Assembly: GCA_034766995.1 (NCBI GenBank)
Contig: CM068314.1
Coordinates: 18,714,201-18,778,200, forward strand
Origin: Acanthacorydalis orientalis
Taxonomy: Eukaryota > Arthropoda > Insecta > Megaloptera > Corydalidae
Length of the DNA: 64,000 bases
Direction: 5' to 3'
The translations under genes and the position numbers were made by a program. How positions within the stretch are numbered: position 1 is the stretch's first letter; every line of letters begins with the position of its first letter. Positions 24,191 to 37,255 of this stretch are shown here, piece after piece. The notes under the pieces were generated by a model. The model made no database searches and was not told the DNA's origin. It saw nothing but the letters and a program-made list of their open reading frames with translations.

Positions 24191-25931
24191 CTTCACTGGA
24201 GCTCCTTATCAATAAATAATCTTTGTTAATCGGGCGCATTAAGTTTGAATAAATTGTACCTTCTGATATTACTAACGAACAGATTTATTTTTTAACTGTT
24301 ATCTATACCTATCGGCAAAAATTAGTGAAAATTTATCTGTTTTATTTAGATAACGAGTATATTTCAATTACAAATTAAATACCCACAATTATAATACATA
24401 CTGTTTTCAACACAAATAATATTTTCATTCAAATCTAATTCTGTATATTTTCACGTACAATATTAAAAAAAAATAAGTAATAATATAATAGAAACCCCAT
24501 TTTAGTGATTAAATATTTACATGTGAAATATATCTATCAGAGTAAATAGCAAGTGCGCTTAAATGTCTCATTAAACCCGTCCGATCTTGACTTACCATGA
24601 AATATTTCACTTAAATGCTAAATCTTTAAGATATATTTATAGACCATATGCAAATACAATATAACTGTTTAAATTTCTCTCTCAGTAAAAGCAAAAGCTT
24701 AGAAACGCATCTTGATGAAGTTCATTTAAAACACATTTCGCTCTTTTAATTTAAAAATAACACGAGTTCACTGAAGAGAAAATCATAAAATTTACAATAC
24801 TAATGACGGGAAAATAAATGTTAATTTAAAAAATTAAAATTTGGGAATTAAACGTACTTTTTGAATTTGCGTTAATTATATTTGTACGTTTTAAAGTAAA
24901 ATAACACTTTAAATGATTTCCATGTAATGTAAATCATACTTTTGTCTCCAGTAAAAGAAAACTTAAGTAGATGTGTTCATAAAAGTAATGCAATTTATTT
25001 TCAAATTTAATACTACAGTAAACTGAAGTAATTTATAATAAATTATAACTACTCATGTTTAATCACATGCATAATTTGTTCATTGACGTATACTCTAGTA
25101 CAATTAGTAAAAGACTATATAAAATGTAGTATAATGAAAATGTAATAAACAAAATGTATACTTATAGAATTGTTTTAATTAAAAAATTAATGATTTTAAC
25201 GATTTATCTAGTATTTCAATAATAGTTTTAGTTATTACAACTGTTTGTTTTCAATACAATAAAGTATAAATATACCGTATACAAATTATAAATAAAAAAA
25301 ACATTGTACATATCAAAATGATTGACGGAATAATTACAGATTTAAAAATCATTTAAATTGTCTACACAATATAAATATACACAATTATAAAAATATCCAC
25401 TGTTGTTATTTCACATTCAATTATAATATCAATTACTCAATTCATTGATGCTATATAATTAATGATAACTAGATTTTTATCTTAATATTATACTTCATAT
25501 AATTTAAAAACAATAATAATTACCGAATTCATAAAATATGCAACCGACCTAAATTAAAATTGTGGCCACCAATTTTCATATAAAAATGTATAATAATATA
25601 TCTAATTCTAAAATAATAATAGTAAATTAAAGGAATAATACATTATTAGTTTATAAACCAACAAAAGTAGTGAATACATTAATTAAAAGAATATTAGATG
25701 AAACGGAAAGTAAGATACGACTACAAGAAACTGATTCTTTTATCTAAAAGATCTAGGTAAAAATAAAAACTTGTTTTATAAAAACGAAAAAAAAAGTCGT
25801 AGAAAAATATTCAAAATATATTCTAGTATATTTCTGGAATCTTTCCCAGAAATTTCAGACCAGATAAAATGAAGCATATTTCACAACAGATCAAAGAATT
25901 CATTCACAAAAAAAACAGTTCTATTTATAGC

Positions 25932-25936
<5 letters not shown>

Positions 25937-25977
<41 letters not shown>
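25937..25977. repeat. (TA)n microsatellite
   Basis: 41 bp of pure TA. The short frame overlapping it begins MNIYIYIYI only because of the repeat. Confidence 0.95.
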
Positions 25978-25980
<3 letters not shown>

Positions 25981-28513
25981 AACAAATCGCAATGTGTCTG
26001 CAAATACACGGTATTTATAAATTACCACTTGAAGTTGTTGCAAAACGAATTAATATCCTTTAACATGTGTAAATGTATGAACATATTTAAAATTAATAAC
26101 AAAATGTATTTAAATTTTATATAATAAGATTATTATAATTTTATTGAACAACGTAGTTTAAATGTTATATTGAGACAGATTTGTACTGATTTGTTGATTT
26201 TCTTTTTCATTATTAAATTTTGTTTGAACAATCCTTGTTATTTATTATTTATGCTACTTCTTGGAATTTGTCTTTACTTGTATTGATTTGCAATATTCTA
26301 GTCACGATGAAGAAACTCAACTATATATAATATCGCATGTTAACGTTATTAAAAATGAATTTTTTCATTTTAATATTTGATTTTTAGCCGATAGCTTCTC
26401 GATTATATACGTATATTAAATATTCATATTAATAATATTTATTTATTTACTTTTAAATAAAACATTCACTTACGATTTATCTTTCACTTGTATTTAATTT
26501 ACACACTGCACTGCATTAGATCTTACCTGAAATCAAAGAAAATATATATAAATATATAAGTTACAACAAATCACTTTCTTAGAAAATAGAAAAAAGCTAC
26601 TCAACACACATGCTGACATTTTTATTCCGCAAGGTAGAAAAACATTAATGTTTCAATGAAACTATTAACATTTCTATGGGAATGTGCCGTTTTGCAAAAT
26701 GCATATATAATTACTTAAAAGAGAGTCTTTGTATAAAGAACAATTTTTGTTCATTAAAAACAGAATAGCTTGCATTTATGTATCTCACGTTTGTAAGTTT
26801 AAATACATGATTGATGAAGTGTATTATTGTCTAACTGCATTTCATTCTCTAAGTTGTCATAAACAGGTCACAACAATCAGTTTTTATAGAAATGTATATA
26901 GAAATCTTGCTTAAAATATAAATAATCTACTTTAAGATTTGTAAGCTACGTACTACTTAAGTAAATGTACAGTTTTTTTTTAAATTTCTGTCCTCTATTC
27001 AATAAAAAACATAAATTTCCACTAATTTACATTATTTTTTATTATAAAAAATCATTTAAATACTAAATATGTATTTTAGATAACAAATATTATTTCAATT
27101 TTTAAATCTTAATAAAAGAGCCAACTGATTAATATTCAATAATCTACTATTTTTAATATTTAATTCAAAATCTCACAAGTTACATTGATAAAACATTATA
27201 TTTTCACATGACCTTTTTAAAAAAAATCCTGACAACTTGAATTTTTTAGTATAAAAATATTTCAAAAAATCTTTTTTTAATAGAAAAAACTTCATAATTT
27301 TTATATTATAATTTGAAACTTTATTGAGTAAAGAAACTAACAAAAACGATTTAGATTATCTATTTTAAAAACGAATTTTTAATTTATATGAAGCTTTAGT
27401 AAAAGAATTCCTTAAGATTTACAGAATAATTTTTCAATTTTATTAAGTTTAAAATATCTTGAATTTTATTTTTAAACTTGATGTTATTAGAAATAATTAA
27501 AGAGAAAATTATTTGATATATAATATTTTATCATGATATAAATAAAATTTATTCAAACTCGAAAAACATATTGAGCATTCATATTTATTTCATTTTTAAT
27601 AAATGGAAAATTAAAGAGTAATGGAAACATTAATAAACTAATTAATGTTATTTTTAATCAAATTCTAAAAAAAATAACATTTATTTTAGAAACAATAAGT
27701 ATATAAAAACCAAAACAACTTTGGCTATATATTAGGATTTGCAACTTGTGAAATAATTTAACCTTAATGTGCATTGTGCGAATTACAGATCTTATTTATT
27801 ATGTAAATAACGTATTGGGAGATAAACTTACTACTAATACCAGTTTGCATAATTTAACCACATTAAAACTCGTTTAAATGCATTTATAGGTGAATACAAG
27901 TACAATATATAAACATTAATTAACATTTATATAGCGTTATTTATTTACGCATACGTAAATAAATAAATGAAGTGTTCTTACGCATACAGGATACTCGGTT
28001 GAAATTTCCAACATAAGTTTTTTTTATTAATTTATGAGTTTTTTTTCCATTACCAGTTTTATTATATAAACGAATAATTATTAAAATTATCGCGTGTATA
28101 ACACTACATTTAATGTTCAATAATGCGTATATCAAGCGTATTGAACGTACATAATAAATTATTTCTACCAATATCAAACAATATTAGAACAGTTCTATTT
28201 CTTCTGTTATAAAAATTACCTATACTTTTTCTTGACTAATTGCAATACATAATTTGAAACGTATATTTATTTCCAATACATATCACAAGTCATTTTCTAA
28301 TGTGACATTGATAAAAGAGTGATATTTTATTACTTCTTATTGAATAATACGAAAAATGTCTCATTAAATTAATTACAGCAAATCATTAATAGATAAATCC
28401 AATATATAAGAGATGAACTTATGTATTTAATGGAAAATTTAAAATATACTCCTATTTATATTTTAAATATATACATGTATAGTACACATGTTAGAAAATT
28501 TAAATAATTTATA

Positions 28514-28518
<5 letters not shown>

Positions 28519-28568
<50 letters not shown>
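28519..28568. repeat. (TA)n microsatellite interrupted by a mariner
   Basis: 50 bp of TA then GTATGTATATAG. The mariner begins at 28583 and TA/TACA-rich DNA resumes right after its other end (29394-29439), so the element lies inside an originally continuous array. Confidence 0.9.
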
Positions 28569-28576
<8 letters not shown>

Positions 28577-28582
28577 ATAGTA

Positions 28583-29393
28583 CGTCGTTCGATAAGTTTG
28601 GTAAATTTCTATGATGTGACGCCACCATTCATTTAGTAACATGACGGTTATCAAGTGTCACTTTTCAAAATAGCATAGGCGAAATTTCAGCCACAAGCGA
28701 CATGTTGTTCACGTTCTACAGATGTTTGAAGCGAGCATTGTAGCAGCAGGAGCAAAAATAGAAAAAAACAAGCAGGCTTTTTTGTGCCGATTTGTCACCG
28801 TGGATGAAACATGGATCCACTACTACACATCTGAGTCGAAGAAGCAGTCAAAGCAATGGACAACGACTGATGAAAGTGCGCCGAAGAAGGAAAAGACCGT
28901 TTTGTCGACTGAAAAGGTGATGGCCACTGTTTTTTGAGATTCCCAACGAATCAACTTGATCTACTACTTAACAAAAGGGAAAACGATAACAGGAGCCTAT
29001 TATACAACATGATTGGACCATTTGAAAAAGAGCGCACATAAAAACGGCCACGTTTGGTATACAAAACAGTGCTCTTTCACCACGACAACGCGCTGTCCCA
29101 CGAATCGACCGTCGCAATGGCAAAATTACACGAATTAGGCTTTGAATTGATTCCGCATCCACTTTATTCTCTGGACTTGAACCCGTGCGACTTTTTCCTC
29201 TTCCCAAACTTGAAAAGTTGATTAGATGAGAAGAAATTCTCGTTGAATGAAGATCTCATCGCCTCTGTCAATGCCTATTTTGCAGACTCGCTGGACCAAA
29301 TATATAGCCCTCAATGGAGACTATGTTGAGAAATATTTTTTTTTAAGAAAATGTGTAACTTAATTTTTTACCATACTTATCAAACGACCCACG
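28583..29393 (+). mobile_element. Second mariner element, internally deleted
   Basis: Seen: the left end CGTCGTTCGATAAGTTTGGTA and the right end, read on the minus strand, CGTGGGTCGTTTGATAAGTA, form terminal inverted repeats. The left copy lacks about three or four bases near its tip. Flanking TA is present at 28581-28582 and 29394-29395. The length is 811 bp, about 500 bp less than an intact mariner. The missing part is the N-terminal DNA-binding region of the gene. The TIRs differ completely from those of the 17.05 kb copy, so this is a different mariner lineage. Confidence 0.92.
28722..29345 (+). pseudogene. Mariner transposase pseudogene, catalytic half only
   Basis: An open frame from 28722 (MFEASIVAAG) enters the family sequence at FLCRFVTVDETWIHYYTSESK, with the first catalytic Asp at codon 28803-28805. 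It continues through SAPKKEKTVLSTEKVMATVF to a TGA where the family has Trp. After a frameshift near 29000-29070 the second Asp is in FHHDNA (29084-29086) and the third in NPCDFFLF (29189-29191). These are 105 nt apart, leaving exactly 34 residues between, the DD34D spacing of mariner. The C-terminal end reads GDYVEKYF-like near 29320. All three Asp codons survive, but stops, a frameshift and loss of the whole helix-turn-helix region make it non-functional. Confidence 0.92.
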
Positions 29394-29404
29394 TATACAT
29401 ACAT

Positions 29405-29439
<35 letters not shown>

Positions 29440-29818
29440 ACATTTAAATAAGTTACATGCACACAACTAGAATAATTTAGCATGTGTTATAGGTCAAATG
29501 GTGTCCTCTTTTAATAATAATAAGGAAGGTTTGTGTTTAGAGCGTGTATAAGGACACAGTGGACAAATTTTACGTCTATTGATAAATGTATGTCTGCTAT
29601 CATTGTATTTTAGCGCATTTGTATATAAAAGAAGATTACATTATCATTTTTGCCATCTAATTGTGTCTAGGTACGTTTTCTGTTAAAACCTTGATAACCT
29701 AGAATTCAGTAATATTAATGTCCATTATCTTCACAGCATTATCAGTCTTTTGTAATAATTACATGCAAATACATATATGTGTTAGTTCATACATATGTAT
29801 AATCACACAAGAACTGGG

Positions 29819-29874
29819 ATTATATATATATAGATACATATATGTATGTATATATCTATATATATATATATATA
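29819..29874. repeat. Interrupted (TA)n microsatellite
   Basis: TA runs separated by a short palindrome AGATACATATATGTATGTATATATCT-like segment. Confidence 0.9.
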
Positions 29875-29954
29875 TTCATATTTCATCATAATACAAATCT
29901 ATACATTTAATCATTAAAAGTGTATAAACTGTAATTAAATTCGGTACATTTTAA

Positions 29955-29956
<2 letters not shown>

Positions 29957-30034
<78 letters not shown>
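29957..30034. repeat. (TA)n microsatellite
   Basis: 78 bp of pure TA flanked by GC on each side (AAGCATAT ... ATATGCAT). Confidence 0.95.
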
Positions 30035-30037
<3 letters not shown>

Positions 30038-31514
30038 TGTTGATAAACTAAAAATAATTTATCTAAAAAAAATACAAAGATAAAAATCAGAGGAAATGTA
30101 ATTTTCTATATGTGTACGTGAACGTGAATTACGAAACAGTTTATTTTGGAACGTTAATGAAATTACTTAATTAATACTAATATTTTATATCTGTTCGCCT
30201 AATTTTAAATATTCTAAAATTAAAATTATGAGAATTTTCATGTACATATTCCTAGTATTTCAATTATATAAGCATATATCTCCAACTCTTTTATTCGTTA
30301 TGACAAAAACATATTTCTTTTAAAAAACCCTAAATTATATTTCTCACGATTTTTCTTTATTAAACTCTGAATATAATTGAATTATAAACATCGATACTAT
30401 CAATGATTATTGTCTAAGTCTAGACAAAATTCAATAATATAAGTAATAATAAATATTCAGCTAAAATATAACAATTGCAGTAATATATCTCGTCTATAGT
30501 GACTCAATTTTTTTTCTTGTTATAATCGTTACTTATTACGTTAGTTACAGCGAAATTTTTCTCACCTATTACCTTTTTTTTATAAAAATACCGAAAAATT
30601 TGATCATGTTAAGTTCTGTTACAAAGTAATTCATCTCTTGGATAAAAATTAAAAATACAATTTAACCGTCATGTAGACAGCCAGAAATTTAGACTTACAA
30701 TTTAGGAATAATTTGAAAACATTTATCATTTTAATTAACATACACAAAGCACAAACTTTTAATCAAAATAATAGTAATGTAGATAATTTTATTTTAAGGA
30801 TGCGAAATCCAGTTGTTTTCTATTTGTTTAACATATTGTTTAATATAGTTTGCCCCAATTAAGAAAAGAATACAATTCTTAAACAAAATCACATTCATTC
30901 AGTATATTTCTAAATTTAACTCGTTATTCAAAACGATATTCGTATGAAAATATGCATGAATCAACATCTATTTGAATATTACTCACTATAAGAGTGAAAT
31001 TTTTATATCCCTTCATGTTATAACCGAGTTTTAAATTTTCATTATTAATTACAATTTATTAACATGAAAATTGATAAACTCTAAAAACTTCTTAAAAACT
31101 TAATTTAAATTATTTCTCTTTGTTTCTTTAATAAGCATATATATTTATTCCCTTATATTATACATATTTGGTGGTTTTTAATTTACTTTAGCTTAAATTA
31201 ATTATCATTACAAATAAACAGAAAAGAAGCAATTAAAGTTTATTTATTAATATTAATTCAAATATTAAATTCTTTCAAAAATAGAACAAACGTAATATAT
31301 AATAATATAGACTAAATAGGATTTTATTATTTATTAAATTCATCAATCACACGTACAACAGAAAAATTATAGATTCATGCTTTCTTTTATTTATGTATAT
31401 ATATATATATATATATACACATTCAAAGAGATAATATTAATCATATATTTTTATCGGAACACTATTAAAATGGGCTGAAAATTCTTAAAACATTTAATTC
31501 ATTCCTTCTTTGAA

Positions 31515-31517
<3 letters not shown>

Positions 31518-31565
<48 letters not shown>
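31518..31565. repeat. (TA)n microsatellite
   Basis: 48 bp of pure TA. Confidence 0.95.
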
Positions 31566-31567
<2 letters not shown>

Positions 31568-31777
31568 CTTAAGAGGAAAGTATTTTCAAAAGATTTCCGT
31601 TTCTTTCTATTTCAAGGAAACGCATTTTATGCGTTTCTTTGAAAAATTCAAACATGTTATTTGCATTGTAAATTTGTATTACTGCAAGAATATCATTATG
31701 AAACAAAATATTCCTTTCTCATTTTTAATAAGAATGATTTAGTCTCTTATCATATATAAAATATATATTGTAATAAT

Positions 31778-32600
31778 ATCAGCGTACGATTTTGACAGGG
31801 GCGACATAAGTAACTCCCCAGGGTGGTAAATATTGAGGGGCGATAAATTCTGAAAAGCTGGAAATTTTATTTTCACTCATAATTTTGATTTACAGGTAGC
31901 TCAAATGTGAAATGAAAAAATAAATGCAAAAAAAATTTATAGTTTAAATTTTGTTTTTAAAAATTATGTAACATAACTTAATAATAACGTTTAATGGTCC
32001 TGGCATCTATATATCAATGGTGGCACTATCGGAACATTTATCATTATTTTGTTATTCTTCATCAAATTATCTTTATAATGTTTATCTAAATGTTGATATA
32101 GCATATCAAATGTTTTTGTGTACTACAGTAGAAAACTGCAGAGCAGAAAGGTCATTTTCATGTTTGAAGAGAATAAAAAATTATCTTCGTTCCATAATGA
32201 CAGAAGACCACTTGAAGAGTTTAGGTTTGTTGTGTATAGAATCGGAATTACTTCAATCCATAGATTGTAAAAGTTTAATTACAAAATTTGCCACCAGAAA
32301 AGTAAGGCGCAAGAATTTTTGAAAGTGGTAAAATAGAAAACTTTTTTTATAGTTCAATTTTTGTTGAAAATATAATGTACATTATATGGTCCATTTACAT
32401 GTCAATTTATATTTTTTAAATAAATTAAATAAATGGAAAACTTGACAAATTTTTAGCGAACATTGAAAAATTTTTTCTGTTGAAATCTTATCAAAACAGT
32501 CAGATTTCTCTTAATACTATCAGATATTTTTTTTAGAAGGAGGAAGGAGTCGAATTTAATTGGTGGCCCAAGGGCGGCACTTAGTATAAACCCGACCCTG
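31778..32600 (+). mobile_element. hAT element, large internal deletion, 8-bp target duplication
   Basis: Seen: GTAATAAT occurs at 31770-31777 and again at 32601-32608, immediately outside the element (the left copy is followed by AT before the terminal CAG). An 8-bp duplication is the hallmark of hAT insertion. The left end begins CAGCGTACGATTTT (31780). The right end, read on the minus strand, begins CAGGGTCGGGTTTA, an imperfect inverted repeat. Both ends contain GGGGCGAC/GGGCGGCAC-type GC-rich motifs like those of hAT elements encoding ZMYM1-like transposases. Only about 820 bp remain of an element family that is normally several kb, and only the transposase C terminus is left. It is a non-autonomous derivative. 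Confidence 0.85.
32017..32322 (+). pseudogene. hAT transposase C-terminal dimerisation domain (fragment)
   Basis: 101 open codons. Residues about 25-95 follow the hAT C-terminal dimerisation region: YLNVDIAYQMFLCTTVENC, then RAERSFSCLKRIKNYLRSIM (the conserved ERSFS.LK.IK..LRS motif), then LKSLGLLCIESEL and the KVRRKNF tail. In the intact family this segment follows the insertion and catalytic domains, which are missing here. The ATG at 32017 is only the first in frame, and true coding once began far upstream in the ancestral element. The frame itself has no stop, so the loss is mainly by deletion. The type resembles ZMYM1-like/TTF-type hAT transposases. Confidence 0.9.
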
Positions 32601-32764
32601 GTAATAATAATTTTGGATAATAAAATATTAATTCATAAAAAAACATATATTATTCCAGATAAACGATACAAATATACATGTTTGTCTATAATTAGATACA
32701 CAAATATCTTTGATAAGGGTTTATTTTTAGAAATATTCAATTAATTTTTAATTTGACTGTACAC

Positions 32765-32766
<2 letters not shown>

Positions 32767-32802
<36 letters not shown>
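32767..32802. repeat. (TA)n microsatellite
   Basis: 36 bp of TA followed by GTTCGTATGTGTGTGTAG. Confidence 0.95.
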
Positions 32803-32805
<3 letters not shown>

Positions 32806-34321
32806 CGTATGTGTGTGTAGATGTTTGTATGTACATGTAAATGTACACAGGGATTAATTATTAAATAAAATCCCGATATAGTACTTTTCGATTATTGAAT
32901 GGAAATTACATGTTATAATATCAGAGTGCATTCTGATGTAGATAACATACAACGACCTTGCAACGTATAATAGAAAACCTGTTATCGCTCCAACACAGAA
33001 TCAGAGAACATAAATAGAAAAATATTGCATAAATTGCACACGGAATACACGACTTAGAATTGTTAAAAAACTCATCAATTAATCGAAAATATATTAACCT
33101 GGACATGTATCTTATAATAAAAAACATATTGAAACATATTTTCAACAAAAATTTTATTTCATTTTATATAGGAAACTAGTACTTACTACGCTATTAGTGT
33201 AAGCACGCACACTTCAAATAATCTCGTGTTTTTATTTCGGTTCCTTATATATGCGTATACTTTCTTTAATATCACCTTTTTCACGCACTGAAACGAATAT
33301 CGAATGAGATCGATCTTATTTTATATTAACTTATACCTCTCAGTGGAAAATGGTTCAGACTATTTCAATCTTGTATTTTATTTTTAATGTAAATTTAAAA
33401 TATAAATGTACACATTTGTATAAATTTATATACATATATAAATAAAGTACAATATTGATATATATATATATATATATAATAAAAAAATTACTTTTCATCT
33501 ACAATACTGAAGGTAATAAAAATAAAACATTTACTTTACACATAAAATATTTCTTAAATAATTATTTATTTTCACAGTAAATACTCAAAGCAAAATTTAC
33601 TTAAAACCTCAAGGTTTCCACAACATTATTGACCTGCTTAAAAAAAGTGTCGTTGGAACAAAGTTTAGTTTATAAATTTTAACTTTTTTTTGATTGTAAT
33701 AATAAAATTTATATGCACACATTGTAAGAAATGTATAATTCATAACTTTTAGCTTCTGGTATACACTACAGTGGTTAATGTATGTTAAAATATATTCATT
33801 AAAAATTTTAAAAAACCTGATAGCATATTTCTAATCATTGAACTTAATACTTAAAAATAATCAGTATAGTTGTATACAAATCGTGTATTAAAAATACATT
33901 TTAAACTACTTCTATATCAAATGTGTTTAAAATGTGTTTATATAATTGAAACATTTTTAATAATAAATTCAACGTGTATATTATTTTTAGTTTACAAATT
34001 AATACTTTTTTATAAAGGTGTACTTGCTTGCATTGTATTATAAAGTGTCAATAATATAATTAATAAAAATAGATAAATATTAATGTTAATGCTAGATTTG
34101 CCTAATGATACAATCGAACTTTGTTACAGCAAGTACTAAAAGAGCAAAAATAATTCTTGGTAATAGCAGAACTTGTTATACCAGCGAGAAGTAAACTCCC
34201 ACTAAATTTTTAATTTTTTGGACATAAATTCCAATAATGTGATAATATATTATGGTAAAAAGTTATTTATGTATTCAATAATACATATTTATAAGATTTA
34301 AATAAAATATATTTAAATACA

Positions 34322-34324
<3 letters not shown>

Positions 34325-34382
<58 letters not shown>
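34325..34382. repeat. (TA)n microsatellite
   Basis: 58 bp of pure TA. Confidence 0.95.
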
Positions 34383-34385
<3 letters not shown>

Positions 34386-34901
34386 TAACATACAAACACA
34401 TTTTAAGCTTTCAATAAAGCAAAATTCTAATTAAAGTAATGATATAGACAAACAGATAGATAACTTTGTTTTTTGAGGTTTATTAGAAAATTACCTTCTT
34501 CTTGTTCTAAAAATATTGTTTACCATTAATAAAACAAAGACTAAGGTTTTTAGTGAAAACCAAATTTTCTCGATCCATGAAACTAGTTCATGATTAAAGC
34601 GAATATATTATGGAAATATAAATAAACCTAAATCCATATAAACATATGCTCACTATAACCATAAACTCGTTATATTCGTGTTTGTTAAACCGATTTCAAC
34701 GGTATATTAATTTTTAATTTGGCTTATAAAGAAATAGAAAATGTAAATTAACAATGTTGGAAAGATTGAAGTACCTGTAATCGTTTGCTTTAAAACATAT
34801 ATTTCATTCTTTCAACTTCACGTCAGTCCATCTTCAAATGAAAAGTATATTACTTTTGTGATATAAGTAAAATGGAAATAAACACACGTAATACACACAT
34901 T

Positions 34902-34909
<8 letters not shown>

Positions 34910-34963
<54 letters not shown>
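34910..34963. repeat. (TA)n microsatellite with CA lead-in
   Basis: 54 bp of TA preceded by TACACACACA and followed by GTTCGTA, the same trailing motif as the 32.8 kb array. Confidence 0.95.
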
Positions 34964-34966
<3 letters not shown>

Positions 34967-35099
34967 CGTATAAATGTGGGTGTGAGTGCACTGACTTAAG
35001 TAAATGTACAACGAATAAATTACAGAATAATTGGAATATAAAAAAATAATAATTATGAATAGTAATGATGATGCTATATGAAACGCATAAAAAACAGCA

Positions 35100-35460
35100 C
35101 ACTTCTTAACGGTTAAGACACCGATAAATTCGTAACTGTGTAAACAAACTGAACCGGAACATTCTTCTCTTGAAACTTCCTAACCCTCGGTCATTTCCCA
35201 CCTAAAAGTCAACGATCTCATACAGGTCATTTAATGATTCCACGCCACCATGGCCACAACGACAATTATAATGTTGTATTGTGACATTAGAAAGACGGGC
35301 GCGTGGCAAGATTCAGTTCGCGCCAGCAACCCGACCATCTCTCCCTCATCCAGATATTGATTTTGTGAGCTGAAACAGCGAGCATGTAAACGCGGATCAC
35401 GATTTCTTGGCGCGATGTCATGAAATTCGAACGCAATTTAATTACAATTTAGATGCACAT
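35100..35460. other. GC/CpG island, possible regulatory element or first exon
   Basis: About 360 bp of near-balanced composition. It contains CGCCACCATGGCC at 35242-35254, an excellent vertebrate-style start context, opening a frame of only about 36 codons (MATTTIIMLYCDIRKTGAWQ...) with no recognised similarity. ACAAT/ATTGT (Sox-type) cores cluster at 35258-35285. GGCGCG...CGCGCC forms a 6-bp inverted pair near 35298-35325. No splice donor is evident after the short frame. Most likely non-coding regulatory DNA. Confidence 0.35.
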
Positions 35461-36429
35461 TATTTACTGTAGAATATAAACAGATTTTTGTAATCGATAC
35501 GGACTTGCCTTTTGCGTCTCATTATTTTTTTATATGATGAATTGCGTGCTGGATTTTTATATTCTGTTTTGCTGGATTACACAATATTAAACCTATTTCA
35601 TTCTTGTCATAGAATATTAAAATTTAAATTGATGAATATTATTAAATTACTGCAAAACAATACATTTTTAGAGTTCCTATGAATTAGTTACAAACAAAAA
35701 AGCAAATTTACTATTTTTTAGTTTTCCATTCCTAACAGCTTATACGACTCCTTTCTTAATTAAAAAAATAACATATTAAATTATAATTCTGACATAAAGA
35801 CATGCCCTATGATACTGTTTTTACGACACAAAAATATCTAACATGCCAATACATAAACGCTAACTTAAATACAGGTTATTAATCAACAAATTTATCCAAA
35901 AAATATTTATTATTTGAAAAAAGGACCTGATTTAAAGCATTTTTATCTCTACATTTAAAAAATTTCTCTGAACAATATTTAATCCATTAAAATACAGCTA
36001 AAAAAGTTTATAGAAAGAAATTTATAATGATTTACATTTAATTTTAAGAAGGAATTATTAGTACTTCTAAACAATTCAAAATGTATACAAAAAGTGTCAA
36101 TTGGTTCATTAATTCTACTTTAAAACTCTTAAATTTAATGATTACGTTAAATAAAAGGATTTATTTTAAGAGACGCAAGGACAACCTGAATTAAAACACT
36201 TTTTTTAATGAAATAAACATTTTAATCTCAAATATATTTAAAGATAACTACTATAAAATTACAACATTAAATCAACTATTTATAACATTTTGATTTATTC
36301 CATTAAAATGTATCAAAATATTGGAAAAAATTATGGAATGTACAAAAATCGTAACATAACGAATAATTATTTGTAATTATGATAAAATTGACTTTTAGAT
36401 AGAACATTGTGTGTGTATATGTACATATA

Positions 36430-36430
36430 T

Positions 36431-36487
<57 letters not shown>
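36430..36487. repeat. (AC)n-(TA)n compound microsatellite
   Basis: AC 36430-36441 running into TA 36441-36487. Confidence 0.95.
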
Positions 36488-36489
<2 letters not shown>

Positions 36490-37158
36490 AAATATCGAAA
36501 TGTGCGTTTGTTGCATGTCTAATTACTTTTGTATTATACATTCAATATATTGCGTGAGTAAATTTGTCAGAAAATGAATAATATAAATTAACCTAATGGA
36601 TTTTCATATCGCATTTAAGGGATTTGGTACACAACATTGATTACAACTATGTATTCTTTTATTGCTCATACAAAACCAAGATATTGTGTATCACACACAT
36701 ATGACTAATTAATTAAATCTGATAGAAATGTATCTACATTTATTATATTTCTCTAATTTCATTACATATAATAAGCTTGAGAATAGCGTGGTTTTTATTC
36801 AAAAATGTATGTCAAAGTATTTAATGATATTTGAATATTTACATGCATGTACATGATTTTTTAATTTTAATAAAATTCTTTCAAGTATATGGCGTGTACA
36901 TGTTTATAAAGATTGTTTTTGTAATTTACATTTGTAAACAGCGTGTAAATGAACCGACAGGTATTAATTATTAAGACTTTTAAACGTACATTTTTGAAAA
37001 ATAACGTACAATTCGAATATCTGTCATCCCGTATATGATCTCACATTTCAAATTGAGTTTTATATAAATATATTGGGATACATAAAGCTGCGTGATTGTA
37101 CAACTTTTCAGAGATAGAAATACAAATTTTAAAATATAAATTTTTATCCTTTTATGGT

Positions 37159-37161
<3 letters not shown>

Positions 37162-37202
<41 letters not shown>

Positions 37203-37222
37203 CATATATGTATATATTTATA

Positions 37223-37255
<33 letters not shown>
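37162..37255. repeat. Interrupted (TA)n microsatellite
   Basis: 94 bp of TA with scattered G/C substitutions (TATGTATATACATATATG). Confidence 0.95.

Larger units (their letters stand above)
24191..28582. other. Long AT-rich stretch, no gene seen
   Basis: 4.4 kb. Contains the 25.9 kb TA array and the TA array just before the next mariner. Frames at 25.9, 26.7 and 28.1 kb are featureless. TTACGCATAC is repeated at about 27946 and 27977. Confidence 0.55.
29396..31769. other. AT-rich stretch with TA arrays, no gene seen
   Basis: Contains the listed arrays plus TA runs at 29412-29439 and 31395-31417. A 7-bp inverted pair GTGTCCT (about 29492) / AGGACAC (about 29552) is noted without interpretation. 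Confidence 0.55.
32609..35099. other. AT-rich stretch with TA arrays, no gene seen
   Basis: Holds the listed arrays and a 21-bp TA run at 33459-33479. Frames at 33.1 and 35.0 kb on the minus strand are simple-sequence or featureless. Confidence 0.55.

Noticed and set aside
28968..29207. 79-codon minus-strand frame
   Set aside because: Antisense shadow of the 28.6 kb mariner gene.
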